Below, in pieces: positions 1 to 7,611 of a stretch of DNA of 8,059 nt (its first letter is position 1; each line of letters begins with the position of its first letter). The DNA is from Prevotellaceae bacterium UBA5903 (GTDB lineage Bacteria; Bacteroidota; Bacteroidia; Bacteroidales; Bacteroidaceae). The stretch is taken from contig DJEH01000099.1 of assembly GCA_002431845.1 (NCBI GenBank), forward strand, positions 1-8,059. The letters are read 5' to 3'. The notes beneath the pieces are model-generated. The model was not told the DNA's origin. It worked only from the letters and a program-made list of their open reading frames with translations, and searched no databases. The position numbers were made by a program, and so were the translations under genes.

Positions 1-23
1 CTCGCGCAAAAAGATGAAATATT
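1..23. repeat. Left copy of exact 23-base terminal direct repeat
   Basis: The first 23 bases of the window are identical to the last 23 (8037-8059), beginning CTCGCGCAAAAAG. The repeat lies inside a coding sequence: here it encodes L-A-Q-K-D-E-I, which at the right edge is the end of a signal peptide. It is most simply the overlap left when a circular path is written out linearly. No mismatch is present, and the reading frame is preserved across the junction. Confidence 0.95.
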
Positions 24-2793
24 TATTTATCAAATCAAAGTAGTAGATGGATATACAGAAAAAACGCTCGAAAAAGCTCATGTTTCTGTAATGGAGGCAG
101 ATAGCACAACCTTGTTGGTAGACTCCTTGCAAAGACGATACATGCTTTATGATGATAAATTGACCTGTGTGGGATTTCAAGGATACATACCTCGTAGAGA
201 AAAAATTGTATTACGTGCTCAGTGCAAGGGATACGAAACACAATACTTGGCATGGTCATTACCTAAAAGCAGATCGGTTACTCGTGTACAAGCTACAAGA
301 GGCATCTATCTATGGCAAGAGTTAGAAAAAGATTTGGGCGAGGCTTCTGTGACAGCTTCACGCATTCTGATGGTGATGAAGGGCGATACCATAGAATATA
401 ATGCAGCAGCATTTCGCATGCATGAGGGATCTATGCTCGACAATCTGATACGCGCTCTTCCTGGTGTAAAACTTGATGACAATGGTAGAATTACGGTAAA
501 TGGTGAATATGTCAAAAACCTACTTGTAAATGGACGTGATTTCTTTGACGGAGACCCCAAAATAGCTCTCCGTAATTTACCCGCATATACAGTAAACAAG
601 ATAAAAGTATATCGCTATTCGGATAAAAGGAAATATCGCAACAATAACCAACCACTTTCTGAAGAAGAAAAACGAAAGGATCCATTGGTGATGGACGTAG
701 CCTTGAAACGCGAATATGCACAAGGGTGGATAAGCAATTACGAAATAGGAAGTGGTAGTACACTGAAATCTCCTTTCGATGCTAAATGGTTAGGGCGTCT
801 TTTTGCTCTCCGCTACACCAATCACTCTTCCTTGGGCTTTTATGCTGCAGTCAATAATGTTAACGATGACGCTTCCCCTGGTAGCAAAGGCGAATGGAGT
901 AAAACAGAAGACATATCTAGTGGGGAAAGGAAAAATTATACTGCAGGCATCAACTTTTCTTTAACCCCTAAAGATTCTCCATTTAAATTCACATCTTCAT
1001 TAACAGCTGAACGAAAAACGTCACTTTTTAAAAATCAAGATATTGGGGAGACCTTTTACAACAATAGCCATACCTCTTACCTATCGAATGATATAAGCAA
1101 TAGCTATTCGACCAATCTTAGATGGAAAGCGGATTTAACGAAACATTGTCAAGGCGGATTTTCATCTTATAATTTAGAGGCAAGCTACGATTACACAAAA
1201 AATAAAAGTCAAACTCATCATATCAATCAACAAGCGCAAATGCAAAGCGATCTTGATACACTCTACACTCGCATTCTATGGGGAAATGCACATAAGAAAA
1301 AATGGGCAGCGTCTCTAAATTTATGTAAGTGGATAACGACAAGCAAAAATCACGACTTTGATTTTTTTGCAAATTTTAGTTTTAACAAATACAACAACAC
1401 CAATAGTTTGCAAGACAGACTGCTATATAAACAACAAAAAGGCAGTAATCTCATAGAACAAAGGAACTATAAGTTACCAACATTTAACTATAAATATTAT
1501 GTCAGAGCAGCGCATAGCAAGTACATATACAAAAAAACATTTAGATTTCACACAAGTAGCGACTTAGAATATCAGCAAGAATTCCACTCTGGACATCAAG
1601 ATTTGTATAGAAGCGAAGATGACTGGCTTGCACCATCTGCAGCAGAAATATCATGGATAATAGATGAAGGAAATTCCTACCATACTACACGTATGGAACG
1701 ATTCATCTATTTTTCGCAAAACCTATCGGCAACTTATAAAAACTTCGGAATAGGTCTCTCTGGGGAATATAACGTTTATTTTCGTCGCATCAGAGATTTA
1801 CGTGCCAATAAAACACAAGAGAAAAAGGCAAATAATAACTTCATTAACAACCCAAATGTATCTCTAAGTTGGGCTAAAGGAAAGCAAAGCATCAATTTAT
1901 ATGGTAGCATAAGAAAGGAACTACCAGAGCTTACCTATTTACTTGATGTGATTGATACAAGCAATCCTCTGTTCAAAAACGAAGGTAATCCACTACTAAA
2001 ATTGACCAAACGGTACAGGGTTGAAGCAAACTATCAGTACCAAGAGCAAAATGATTACATGCGCCTTGCCAAACTTAACTTTGGTTATTCAGAATGGGAA
2101 AATAGCGTTAGTTATGCGCGGTTTTACAACCGCACAAATGGTATAACTACCATGCGCCCAATGAACATAAGCGGTACATGGCAAACATGGGCTAAAGCTG
2201 ATTATAGTGGATTAATGGGCAAAATGAAGAGTTGGAATATAAGCAACTCTTTCAAATTCAATCTCATGCACAATCTTGATTATGCAACCGACGATATGAA
2301 TGAAATGCCATCAAAATCTGCTGTAGACAACATCAACGTTAGCAACAACATGCGCATTGACTATCGAGTTAAAGAAATGCGAGTTGGAGCGAAAGTAGAC
2401 GTATTTTGGACCAAGCAAAAAAGCATACAGAAGCGTTTTGCAGACAACTCATTTACACAGTTTAACTATGGTATAACGCTTTCTACACCTATTTTCTGGA
2501 ACATCAATTTTGCTACCGACATCATGGCATACTATAAACGTGGCTATAACGATGCTTCAATGAATACTACTAATTGGGTATGGAATGCAGAGATTTCTCG
2601 GCCATTCGGAAAAAAGAAACAATGGATTATCAAAGCCGTTGGATTTGACATTTTACACAAAATACCCAACGTCAGCAGGTCTGTCAATGCACAAGGTTGG
2701 ACAGAATCGAGATATAATACCAAGCCCTCGTATGCCATGCTTACCATTACCTATAGGCTTGACATAAAACCTAAGCAATTAAGCAAGAAATAA
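1..2793 (+). CDS. TonB-receptor-like outer-membrane beta-barrel protein (OMP1), body and C-terminus; start lies at 7971 across the junction
   Basis: The frame is open from base 1 to the TAA at 2791-2793 (930 residues here). A start at the internal ATG at 91 would cut into the first domain, and codons 1-30 read sensibly (LAQKDEIFIYQIKVVDG), so 91 is not the real start. Joined to 7971-8036 the protein is 952 residues, matching its 948-residue paralogue OMP2. Order in joined numbering: signal peptide about 1-24; a CarboxypepD-regulatory-like beta domain about 30-120; a plug-like region about 140-225 with GDTIEYNAAAFR, GSMLDNLIRALPG, VNGRDFF and GDPKIAL.NLPAY; then a long barrel rich in alternating aromatic/polar strands, closing with YRLDIKP and a lysine-rich tail. 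This matches Bacteroidetes outer-membrane beta-barrel proteins related to TonB-dependent transporters (the OMP_b-brl_3 type). No TonB box was recognised. It follows GG-peptide 2 (stop 7884) across the junction, suggesting it handles that peptide; the substrate is unknown. Confidence 0.9.
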   Translation, partial: LAQKDEIFIYQIKVVDGYTEKTLEKAHVSVMEADSTTLLVDSLQRRYMLYDDKLTCVGFQGYIPRREKIVLRAQCKGYETQYLAWSLPKSRSVTRVQATRGIYLWQELEKDLGEASVTASRILMVMKGDTIEYNAAAFRMHEGSMLDNLIRALPGVKLDDNGRITVNGEYVKNLLVNGRDFFDGDPKIALRNLPAYTVNKIKVYRYSDKRKYRNNNQPLSEEEKRKDPLVMDVALKREYAQGWISNYEIGSGSTLKSPFDAKWLGRLFALRYTNHSSLGFYAAVNNVNDDASPGSKGEWSKTEDISSGERKNYTAGINFSLTPKDSPFKFTSSLTAERKTSLFKNQDIGETFYNNSHTSYLSNDISNSYSTNLRWKADLTKHCQGGFSSYNLEASYDYTKNKSQTHHINQQAQMQSDLDTLYTRILWGNAHKKKWAASLNLCKWITTSKNHDFDFFANFSFNKYNNTNSLQDRLLYKQQKGSNLIEQRNYKLPTFNYKYYVRAAHSKYIYKKTFRFHTSSDLEYQQEFHSGHQDLYRSEDDWLAPSAAEISWIIDEGNSYHTTRMERFIYFSQNLSATYKNFGIGLSGEYNVYFRRIRDLRANKTQEKKANNNFINNPNVSLSWAKGKQSINLYGSIRKELPELTYLLDVIDTSNPLFKNEGNPLLKLTKRYRVEANYQYQEQNDYMRLAKLNFGYSEWENSVSYARFYNRTNGITTMRPMNISGTWQTWAKADYSGLMGKMKSWNISNSFKFNLMHNLDYATDDMNEMPSKSAVDNINVSNNMRIDYRVKEMRVGAKVDVFWTKQKSIQKRFADNSFTQFNYGITLSTPIFWNINFATDIMAYYKRGYNDASMNTTNWVWNAEISRPFGKKKQWIIKAVGFDILHKIPNVSRSVNAQGWTESRYNTKPSYAMLTITYRLDIKPKQLSKK

Positions 2794-2995
2794 CCCATTG
2801 GCAGAATTAATTTAGGGCTATTCAGTTAATGCTTAGGTTCAAATAAGAATTTATACTGATAAAATATGAGAAAAAGGTATATACTATATAAAATTTGCCA
2901 ATGAGCAAAGAAACAGAGGCATCAATAATGCCACTCTGTTAGCAGCACTCCGTCTATGCCTCTGTTTCCTCGTAAATGGTAAGAAAAACCATTCT
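2794..2995. other. Convergent intergenic region between the two OMP genes
   Basis: This is a 202-base AT-rich gap between two genes that end facing each other. No gene is supported in it. It holds the strong inverted repeat at 2910-2968 (listed separately) and an outer 8-base inverted repeat, CATTGGCA at 2796-2803 and TGCCAATG at 2896-2903. The outer repeat could fold the plus-strand 3' end into a larger structure, but at 92 bases of spacing it may be chance. No promoter box was seen that would serve a hidden gene. Confidence 0.6.
2910..2968. terminator. Bidirectional terminator candidate with two alternative hairpins
   Basis: GAAACAGAGGCAT at 2910-2922 is the exact reverse complement of ATGCCTCTGTTTC at 2956-2968 (13 bp, 33-base loop). 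Inside the loop, 2928-2940 (ATGCCACTCTGTT) can also pair with 2912-2922 through a 2-base bulge and a 5-base loop. The left arm can therefore join either partner. Its place between two converging genes fits a shared terminator. Neither side carries a clear run of T, so classical intrinsic termination is not certain; it could instead be an RNA 3'-end stabiliser. Confidence 0.6.
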
Positions 2996-5842
2996 TTACT
3001 TCTTTTTAGGTTTCAAGTCCAATCGATATACAATGTGTAATGTTGCATACGATGGAATGGTATTATACCATGTTTCAGTTCGCCCTTGTGCATTCACCGT
3101 ACGGCGAATTGTTGATATTTGGTGCAAAAGGTCAAATCCATTTGCTTTGATTACCCACTGTTTGCGCTTTCCTAATGCCTTTGAAAGCGATGCGTTCCAT
3201 ACCCAATTGGTTGTATTCATAGATGCTTCATTATAACCTCGACGGCAATATACCATTAAGTCGGTATCAAAATCTATGCCCCAAACGAGCGGAGAGGTAA
3301 ATGAGATTCCATAATTGAAATCAGTATAAGAAAACTTATCAAACGTATGTTGCTCGCTTCGCATCTGTACCCAATTAACTTCAACCTTTCCCGCCATTGT
3401 TACATTTTTAATGCGATATGAGAGGCGTAATTTGTGCTCTTGTATCAAGCTATTTACAGATAAGATTTGCTGTGCACTTGTGCTTTCTGTTGTATATTCA
3501 TTGCTATGTTGATATTGTAGCGATGCATTATAATTCCACTCAAGTCCCTTGGGCATATTCCCGAGGCGAGCACCCCAAAACATAGAAGCCTGCCAATTGC
3601 CATTTATATTTTGTGGTTTGTAAATAGTTATACCTGTATGATCGTCATAAATACGCGCGCGACTTATGCTGTTATCCATCTTACAATAACTTGCACCTAC
3701 CGAAAAGCTTCGGTTTGTTGGTTTCCACTTCTGATAGTAATATCCGATATTGGCATTATAAGTCCGTTCGGGTTTGAGAGAACTATTACCATAATACTTT
3801 ACCATTGGATCTGTTTCGTCTCGCACATCAAGCAAATAATTCAAGTTTGGAAGTGTATTTCTTATATCAGCTCTTATCTCTAACTTATTTCCTTCTCCAT
3901 TTACTATACTTCCCAATGCAAGTGATAGTATAGGATTAAAGACAATATCACTCTTTTCATATTCTTTATTTTCTGCATTGCGATAATCCCTAATGCGCCT
4001 ACGATGGAACTGCATATCTGGAGTTAAATTCAAACTGAATTTCTTCCAGTTGAAAAAAAACAGGGGACTGACTTTGTTTACAAGCTCCAAACGAGTTGTA
4101 TGATAGCTATTTTGTTGGTCTAATGCCCACTCTATAGCATCATTGCCTGAAGGAGTAAGCGAATTATTATTGTACATCAAATCTTGGTGCCCAGAATTGA
4201 AATTCTGTGTAAAACTATAATTTAAGAAAAACATCAATCTCCTATTTGAATTTTTAAATAAATAGGGTGAATAATAAGTAGCAGATAAATCATAATGGTA
4301 GTCAAATGTAGGGCGATTAGCGTCTTTTGTTGTTTCATAATCATTTGCTTCATATTGCTTATATCTAACGACATCGGTCCATGCATTCTTATACTCTGTT
4401 TTATTGTAAGAAAAATTAAAATCATATCCTATTCTACCAGCTTCACCCAAATGCACACCAATATAATCATTGGCACCAATACTTACTCCCCACTTATCTT
4501 CACGACGTTGGTCGTACCGGCAACGATTATAAAGTGTATCTAAAGCAGTTCGTATGGTTATAGCTTGCATCTGCGATGATGTATTGACTCCACGTTCCTT
4601 GTTATGTGTATAGTATGCACTTGGAGTCAAAGTTATATTTGCAAAATTCGTTTTAATAAACATATCAGAGTTCCAACGCAAGTCCGTTTTCGTCTGCTTT
4701 TCATTCGATATTGAAGTTGAAAATACGTTTCCCTCATTATAAAAGTTTTCAATCGTATTTTTTTCACTATTAAATGTTTCTTGACGTAGTAACTGCAATG
4801 ATGTATTAAATCTAATCCGCTCATTTTTAGGATAAATAGAAAAGTTTAACCCACCCATATAAGTTTTTTTCTCACCTGTGGATGGATCTGTTTTGCGCCA
4901 CTCACCTTTGCCTCCTGGATTTGAAGATTCATTTAGATTATTGGCATTTGCATACAAAGCAATTGACGAATGGTTTGTATAACGCATAGCAAATAATCGA
5001 CCAAGCCATTTGGTGTCCCAACCACCTTGCAGATTGCTACCACCTGCCACTTCGTAATTTGAAATCCACCCTTGAGCATATTCTCTTTTTAGCCCTACAT
5101 CCATTATTAGAGGGTCATTTTCCTTTTCTGCTTGACTGCGTGGGTCTTCTTTTTTAGAATCTGTATATGGACTTTTATGGAACACACGAATTTTGTTCAC
5201 TGCATATGCAGGCAAATTGCTCAAAGCTATTTTAGGATCACCTCGAAAAAAATCACGCCCATTAACTGTAAGGCAACTTACTAACTTGCCATTTACCTTG
5301 ATTTGTCCATTATCATCTAATGTAGTTCCTGGCAAGGCACGTATTAGGTTATCAAGCATTGAACCTTGCGATATTCTGAATGCTGCCGCATTATATTCTA
5401 TCGTATCACCCTTCATCACAAACTGTATACGCGAAGCTTTCACTGTAGCCTCGTTTAAATTGTACTTTATCTCTTCATAAAGGCGAACATCGTTTGCAGT
5501 GAAATACTTGGGATATTTTCCATACCATGTTTTTTTAACCTTTTGGCTCACCCATACAGTGTTATATCCCTTTGCTTCCACCTTAAAAAGATATTTATCT
5601 CGTAAAGGTAGCATAAAATCACCATAAGCCTTCGAATTATGCCGTTTGGGTAGAGTGTCACAAAGCAACGTTACACTATCAGTTTCATATACAGATACAT
5701 GCGCATTGGTTATCGGCCTCTCATAAAATCCATCTAATACAAAAATATCTAATAATTTTATGCTATCATTATTAGATGATGCATCTTGTGCTAAAGCCGA
5801 ATACAACGGACAAAATAAAAGAAAAAAAAGAATACGTTTCAT
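2996..5842 (-). CDS. TonB-receptor-like outer-membrane beta-barrel protein (OMP2), paralogue of OMP1
   Basis: This 948-residue protein has the same architecture as OMP1. I chose the ATG at 5842 because it gives a clean signal peptide, MKRILFFLLFCPLYSALAQ, with likely cleavage after ALA; the in-frame ATG at 5875 adds 11 residues that spoil it and overlaps an inverted repeat. Next come a CarboxypepD-regulatory-like domain (about 25-115), a plug-like region (about 140-220) with MKGDTIEYN at 143, GSMLDNLIRALPG, VNGRDFF and GDPKIALSNLPAY, and a long barrel ending YRLDLKPKKK. The plug and the last about 80 residues are very close to OMP1, while the barrel middle and the first domain are much more diverged. 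The family sits in the outer membrane and normally moves a ligand with TonB-ExbBD energy; the ligand is not known here. It lies 219 bases downstream of GG-peptide 1 on the same strand, mirroring GG-peptide 2/OMP1, so a dedicated peptide partner is inferred. Confidence 0.92.
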   Translation of the reverse strand: MKRILFFLLFCPLYSALAQDASSNNDSIKLLDIFVLDGFYERPITNAHVSVYETDSVTLLCDTLPKRHNSKAYGDFMLPLRDKYLFKVEAKGYNTVWVSQKVKKTWYGKYPKYFTANDVRLYEEIKYNLNEATVKASRIQFVMKGDTIEYNAAAFRISQGSMLDNLIRALPGTTLDDNGQIKVNGKLVSCLTVNGRDFFRGDPKIALSNLPAYAVNKIRVFHKSPYTDSKKEDPRSQAEKENDPLIMDVGLKREYAQGWISNYEVAGGSNLQGGWDTKWLGRLFAMRYTNHSSIALYANANNLNESSNPGGKGEWRKTDPSTGEKKTYMGGLNFSIYPKNERIRFNTSLQLLRQETFNSEKNTIENFYNEGNVFSTSISNEKQTKTDLRWNSDMFIKTNFANITLTPSAYYTHNKERGVNTSSQMQAITIRTALDTLYNRCRYDQRREDKWGVSIGANDYIGVHLGEAGRIGYDFNFSYNKTEYKNAWTDVVRYKQYEANDYETTKDANRPTFDYHYDLSATYYSPYLFKNSNRRLMFFLNYSFTQNFNSGHQDLMYNNNSLTPSGNDAIEWALDQQNSYHTTRLELVNKVSPLFFFNWKKFSLNLTPDMQFHRRRIRDYRNAENKEYEKSDIVFNPILSLALGSIVNGEGNKLEIRADIRNTLPNLNYLLDVRDETDPMVKYYGNSSLKPERTYNANIGYYYQKWKPTNRSFSVGASYCKMDNSISRARIYDDHTGITIYKPQNINGNWQASMFWGARLGNMPKGLEWNYNASLQYQHSNEYTTESTSAQQILSVNSLIQEHKLRLSYRIKNVTMAGKVEVNWVQMRSEQHTFDKFSYTDFNYGISFTSPLVWGIDFDTDLMVYCRRGYNEASMNTTNWVWNASLSKALGKRKQWVIKANGFDLLHQISTIRRTVNAQGRTETWYNTIPSYATLHIVYRLDLKPKKK

Positions 5843-5862
5843 GATATTACAATATATAGGAA

Positions 5863-5951
5863 AATAGGTGTTCAAACTTATTTTTGACAGTCCACTGCAA
5901 AATGATATATTAGTCTGTAATGGACCATTAAGAATCTTTTGAACACCTATT
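5863..5951. repeat. 14-bp perfect inverted repeat upstream of OMP2 (leader hairpin or small invertible segment)
   Basis: AATAGGTGTTCAAA at 5863-5876 is the exact reverse complement of TTTGAACACCTATT at 5938-5951, enclosing 61 bases. Shorter inner matches (CTTA 5877-5880 with TAAG, and GTCCA with TGGAC) could extend a stem. On the minus strand it ends 20 bases before the OMP2 start, so in RNA it would form a hairpin next to the translation start. The enclosed segment holds an exact TAnnTTTG box (TATTTTTG, 5879-5886) that points away from OMP2 in the present orientation and would face it if the segment were inverted. No matching -33 box was found, and no recombinase is in the window. Confidence 0.55.
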
Positions 5952-6038
5952 CATTGGTGATAAAAACGATTTATTCTGACTATTCAGATTTTATGATGGC
6001 AAAAGGGAGCATGTTGATTATAAGTAGATATTCAAAAT

Positions 6039-6046
6039 CAAAGATA
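6039..6046 (-). promoter_or_regulatory. Possible -7 box for OMP2
   Basis: On the minus strand this reads TATCTTTG, an exact fit to the Bacteroidetes TAnnTTTG box. It lies just after the stop of GG-peptide 1 and would give a leader of about 190 bases containing the 14-bp inverted repeat. No TTTG-like -33 box is seen at the right distance, so it may be chance. OMP2 could equally be read through from the GG-peptide 1 promoter. Confidence 0.25.
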
Positions 6047-6061
6047 GAACCATCATTTATT

Positions 6062-6325
6062 TTATACTCCCTCTGAATAATGCCAATCAAAACTTGTATA
6101 TCCTTTTTTTTCCTTTTTGCTAAGATAGAGTGTGAAACAACTCTCCGAGCATGTTGTTGCATCCCCAGCTCCAAGCATCACGCTTTCAGCAAGTTGTCCA
6201 CCACTTGTGTAGAATCCACATGAACAATATTTATAGTACTCCATTCCACCTTCAATTTGCTTCATTTCCTCATGTGTTAAAGGTGTACCCTTCAGAGTGC
6301 TTTTGGGTATTTTCAACTTTTTCAT
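6062..6325 (-). CDS. GG-leader natural-product precursor peptide 1 (4 cysteines)
   Basis: This 87-residue peptide begins MKKLKIPKSTLKGTPLT and its leader ends QIEGG at residues 26-27, the signature of the Bacteroidales GG-type precursor family (TIGR04149-like). In that family a peptidase-transporter of the C39 type is expected to cut after GG, and some members are associated with radical-SAM enzymes; neither partner is present here. The 60-residue core has a C-S-C at 34-36 and a C-S-E-S-C at 59-63, is rich in Gly/Ser/Tyr, and ends ...DWHYSEGV. A second GG occurs at 42-43, within the core. Leader and cysteine framework match GG-peptide 2. It is first in the minus-strand unit, about 120 bases behind a well-formed promoter and 219 bases ahead of OMP2. 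It may be a secreted peptide with disulfides or thioether links; antimicrobial or signalling activity is possible but not shown. Confidence 0.87.
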   Translation of the reverse strand: MKKLKIPKSTLKGTPLTHEEMKQIEGGMEYYKYCSCGFYTSGGQLAESVMLGAGDATTCSESCFTLYLSKKEKKGYTSFDWHYSEGV

Positions 6326-6455
6326 AGCTGATATTTATTAGTTAGTAATTTATGATTGTGAATGCCTACTCTTTACGGCACCCATCAAAGTAATAGTGTA
6401 TAAGATGTAATGACTATCTCTTAGATAATCAAACACTTTGGCTACATTGTGGTGG

Positions 6456-6487
6456 CAAATATATACATTTTTTATTATTGTCACAAT
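6456..6487 (-). promoter_or_regulatory. Promoter for GG-peptide 1 (Bacteroidetes type)
   Basis: On the minus strand, ATTG at 6487-6484 is followed after 20 bases by TATATTTG at 6463-6456, then C. This fits the Bacteroidetes sigma pattern (TTTG, 19-21 bases, TAnnTTTG) with one mismatch in the -33 box. Transcription should begin near 6449, leaving a leader of about 120 bases before the ATG at 6325. The -7 box TATATTTGC is the same as in the facing promoter. Confidence 0.6.
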
Positions 6488-6630
6488 ATTTCTACTTTTT
6501 TTAAAAAAAAGGCAGGCGGGGCAGAGTCAAGTATCAAGTGCAAATTGATTGAATTAGTCTATTAAAAACCTGTAATGGCGTTTGAAAAATCAAAATCTTT
6601 TTTGTTTTGGCTTTATATTATTTTTTACGA

Positions 6631-6663
6631 TTACACTAAAATCAATATTTTGTCTTATATTTG
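6631..6663 (+). promoter_or_regulatory. Promoter for the methyltransferase / GG-peptide 2 / OMP1 unit
   Basis: TATATTTG at 6656-6663, followed by C, is an exact TAnnTTTG box. At 21 bases upstream lies TTAC (6631-6634), only a weak match to TTTG. Transcription should begin near 6670, about 45 bases ahead of the ATG at 6717. No comparable promoter was seen in the gaps before GG-peptide 2 or OMP1, which argues that the three plus-strand genes share this one. Confidence 0.55.
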
Positions 6664-6716
6664 CAACAAACATAAAAAACACTTTTACCTTATTAAAAAA
6701 ATCTAAACCATAATAA

Positions 6717-7535
6717 ATGAGAAACGACCAACTTATCTTTGACATTGGTTTCCATAAAGGAGAAGACACACGCTATTATCTGTATAAAGGATACAATGTT
6801 GTTGGAGTTGATGCAGACAAGGAACTCATCGACTATGGTAAACATTGCTTCCAAAATGAAATACATTCTGGACAACTCACATTGTTAAATTGCGCCATAT
6901 CATCTGAGAGAAATGCTTCAACACCTTTCTACATTAGTCACAACAAACTTTGGAATTCTGCCCATAAAGGAATTGCAGAACGTGAAGGCATACAAGCACG
7001 TAAAGAAATGGTTCCTTCTGAAACACTTTCCGCTCTAATGGACATTTATGGCGTACCTTACTATTGCAAAATAGACATTGAAGGCAACGACATCATAGCC
7101 TTAAACTCTTTGAAGCATGCTGATAAAGTGCCTCAATACATCTCAGTAGAAACGGAATGTTTAGATGACAAATCTGAAGCATTCAAAAGCACTTTCGAAA
7201 CATTAGATGCACTAAAGGACTTAGGATATAAGAAATTCAAATTGGTAGATCAAGCTACATTAAAGGTTTTAGATGGAGAACCATTCTACCTAAGGACATT
7301 TGACGCTGAAAAGCTCATTGACAACTATATTTATGCGCGATTTCTTTTAAACAAAGAAAACGCACTCTTCTCAAATATTTATCCAAGTACAAGTGGTCCA
7401 TTTGGTGAAGATTTAATGGGCGATTGGTGTGACTACGAAACGGCTAAACAATTCATATCTTTTTATAGCCACGAGCAGAGAAAATTGAACACACCCGTTT
7501 GGCACTTTTGGTGCGATTGGCACGCTACGATTTAG
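6717..7535 (+). CDS. FkbM-family SAM-dependent methyltransferase
   Basis: This 272-residue cytoplasmic protein, without signal peptide or membrane segment, carries the landmarks of the FkbM (Methyltransf_21) family of O-methyltransferases. These are the SAM-binding loop DIGFHKGEDT at 9-18, the acidic end of strand 2 VVGVDAD at 28-34, the family motif KIDIEGND at 118-125, and YISVETE near 141. The C-terminal part has a GPFGED..GDW stretch seen in one branch of the family. The length is normal and the gene looks intact. Family members methylate hydroxyls of macrolides, sugars and other metabolites; the acceptor cannot be read from sequence. It is first in the plus-strand unit, 76 bases ahead of GG-peptide 2, so modification of that peptide (or of both) is a reasonable inference. 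A role in surface-glycan methylation, common for FkbM genes in Bacteroidales, is the main alternative. The start at 6717 follows an A-rich stretch and sits directly before the first SAM-binding motif. Confidence 0.92.
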   Translation: MRNDQLIFDIGFHKGEDTRYYLYKGYNVVGVDADKELIDYGKHCFQNEIHSGQLTLLNCAISSERNASTPFYISHNKLWNSAHKGIAEREGIQARKEMVPSETLSALMDIYGVPYYCKIDIEGNDIIALNSLKHADKVPQYISVETECLDDKSEAFKSTFETLDALKDLGYKKFKLVDQATLKVLDGEPFYLRTFDAEKLIDNYIYARFLLNKENALFSNIYPSTSGPFGEDLMGDWCDYETAKQFISFYSHEQRKLNTPVWHFWCDWHATI

Positions 7536-7569
7536 CTTATTGTGAGACGAGTGATTTGAGTTTCAAAAT

Positions 7570-7585
7570 AATAAGGACCCTTATT
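7570..7585 (+). terminator. Weak hairpin between methyltransferase and GG-peptide 2
   Basis: AATAAG (7570-7575) can pair with CTTATT (7580-7585) around a GACC loop and is followed by a T-rich run (about 7584-7605). This could give partial termination or an RNA processing point, changing the peptide-to-enzyme ratio. The stem is only 6 bp and AT-rich, so it may be inactive. Confidence 0.25.
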
Positions 7586-7611
7586 TATTAATTTTCTTTA
7601 TTCTTTAAAAC

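Larger units (their letters stand above)
6326..6716. other. Divergent control region between GG-peptide 1 and the methyltransferase
   Basis: This is 391 bases without a supported gene. It carries a minus-strand promoter (6456-6487) and a plus-strand promoter (6631-6663). Between them is a T7A8 tract (6496-6510), possibly an upstream promoter element for either side, followed by a short G-rich patch (GGCAGGCGGGGCAGAG, 6511-6526) that stands out from its AT-rich surroundings. The GG-peptide 1 leader side has a small hairpin at 6412-6430 (TATCT-CTT-AGATA, with flanking GA/TC pairs after one mismatch). The base just before the methyltransferase is A-rich, as usual for Bacteroidetes translation starts. 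No operator with clear dyad symmetry was recognised. Confidence 0.7.

Noticed and set aside
91..2793. OMP1 starting at the ATG at 91
   Set aside because: The frame is open upstream to base 1 with sensible residues, the start would fall inside the first beta domain and leave no signal peptide, and the proper start is found at 7971 across the end overlap.
2976..3236. Plus-strand frames antisense to OMP2, including this one and the one at 5193-5480
   Set aside because: They mirror conserved OMP codons on the other strand. The same mirror frames appear antisense to OMP1, as expected from paralogy rather than real genes.
2996..5875. OMP2 starting at the ATG at 5875
   Set aside because: The 11 extra residues disrupt an otherwise clean signal peptide and the codon overlaps the inverted repeat arm; 5842 gives a standard export signal.
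5980..6174. Small minus-strand reading frame overlapping the end of GG-peptide 1
   Set aside because: It overlaps the precursor gene in another frame and shows no recognisable domain or leader; the precursor has a clear family signature.
7555..7567. TTTGA/TCAAA short palindrome after the methyltransferase stop
   Set aside because: Five-base arms in AT-rich DNA are expected by chance and no promoter box or regulator context supports an operator.
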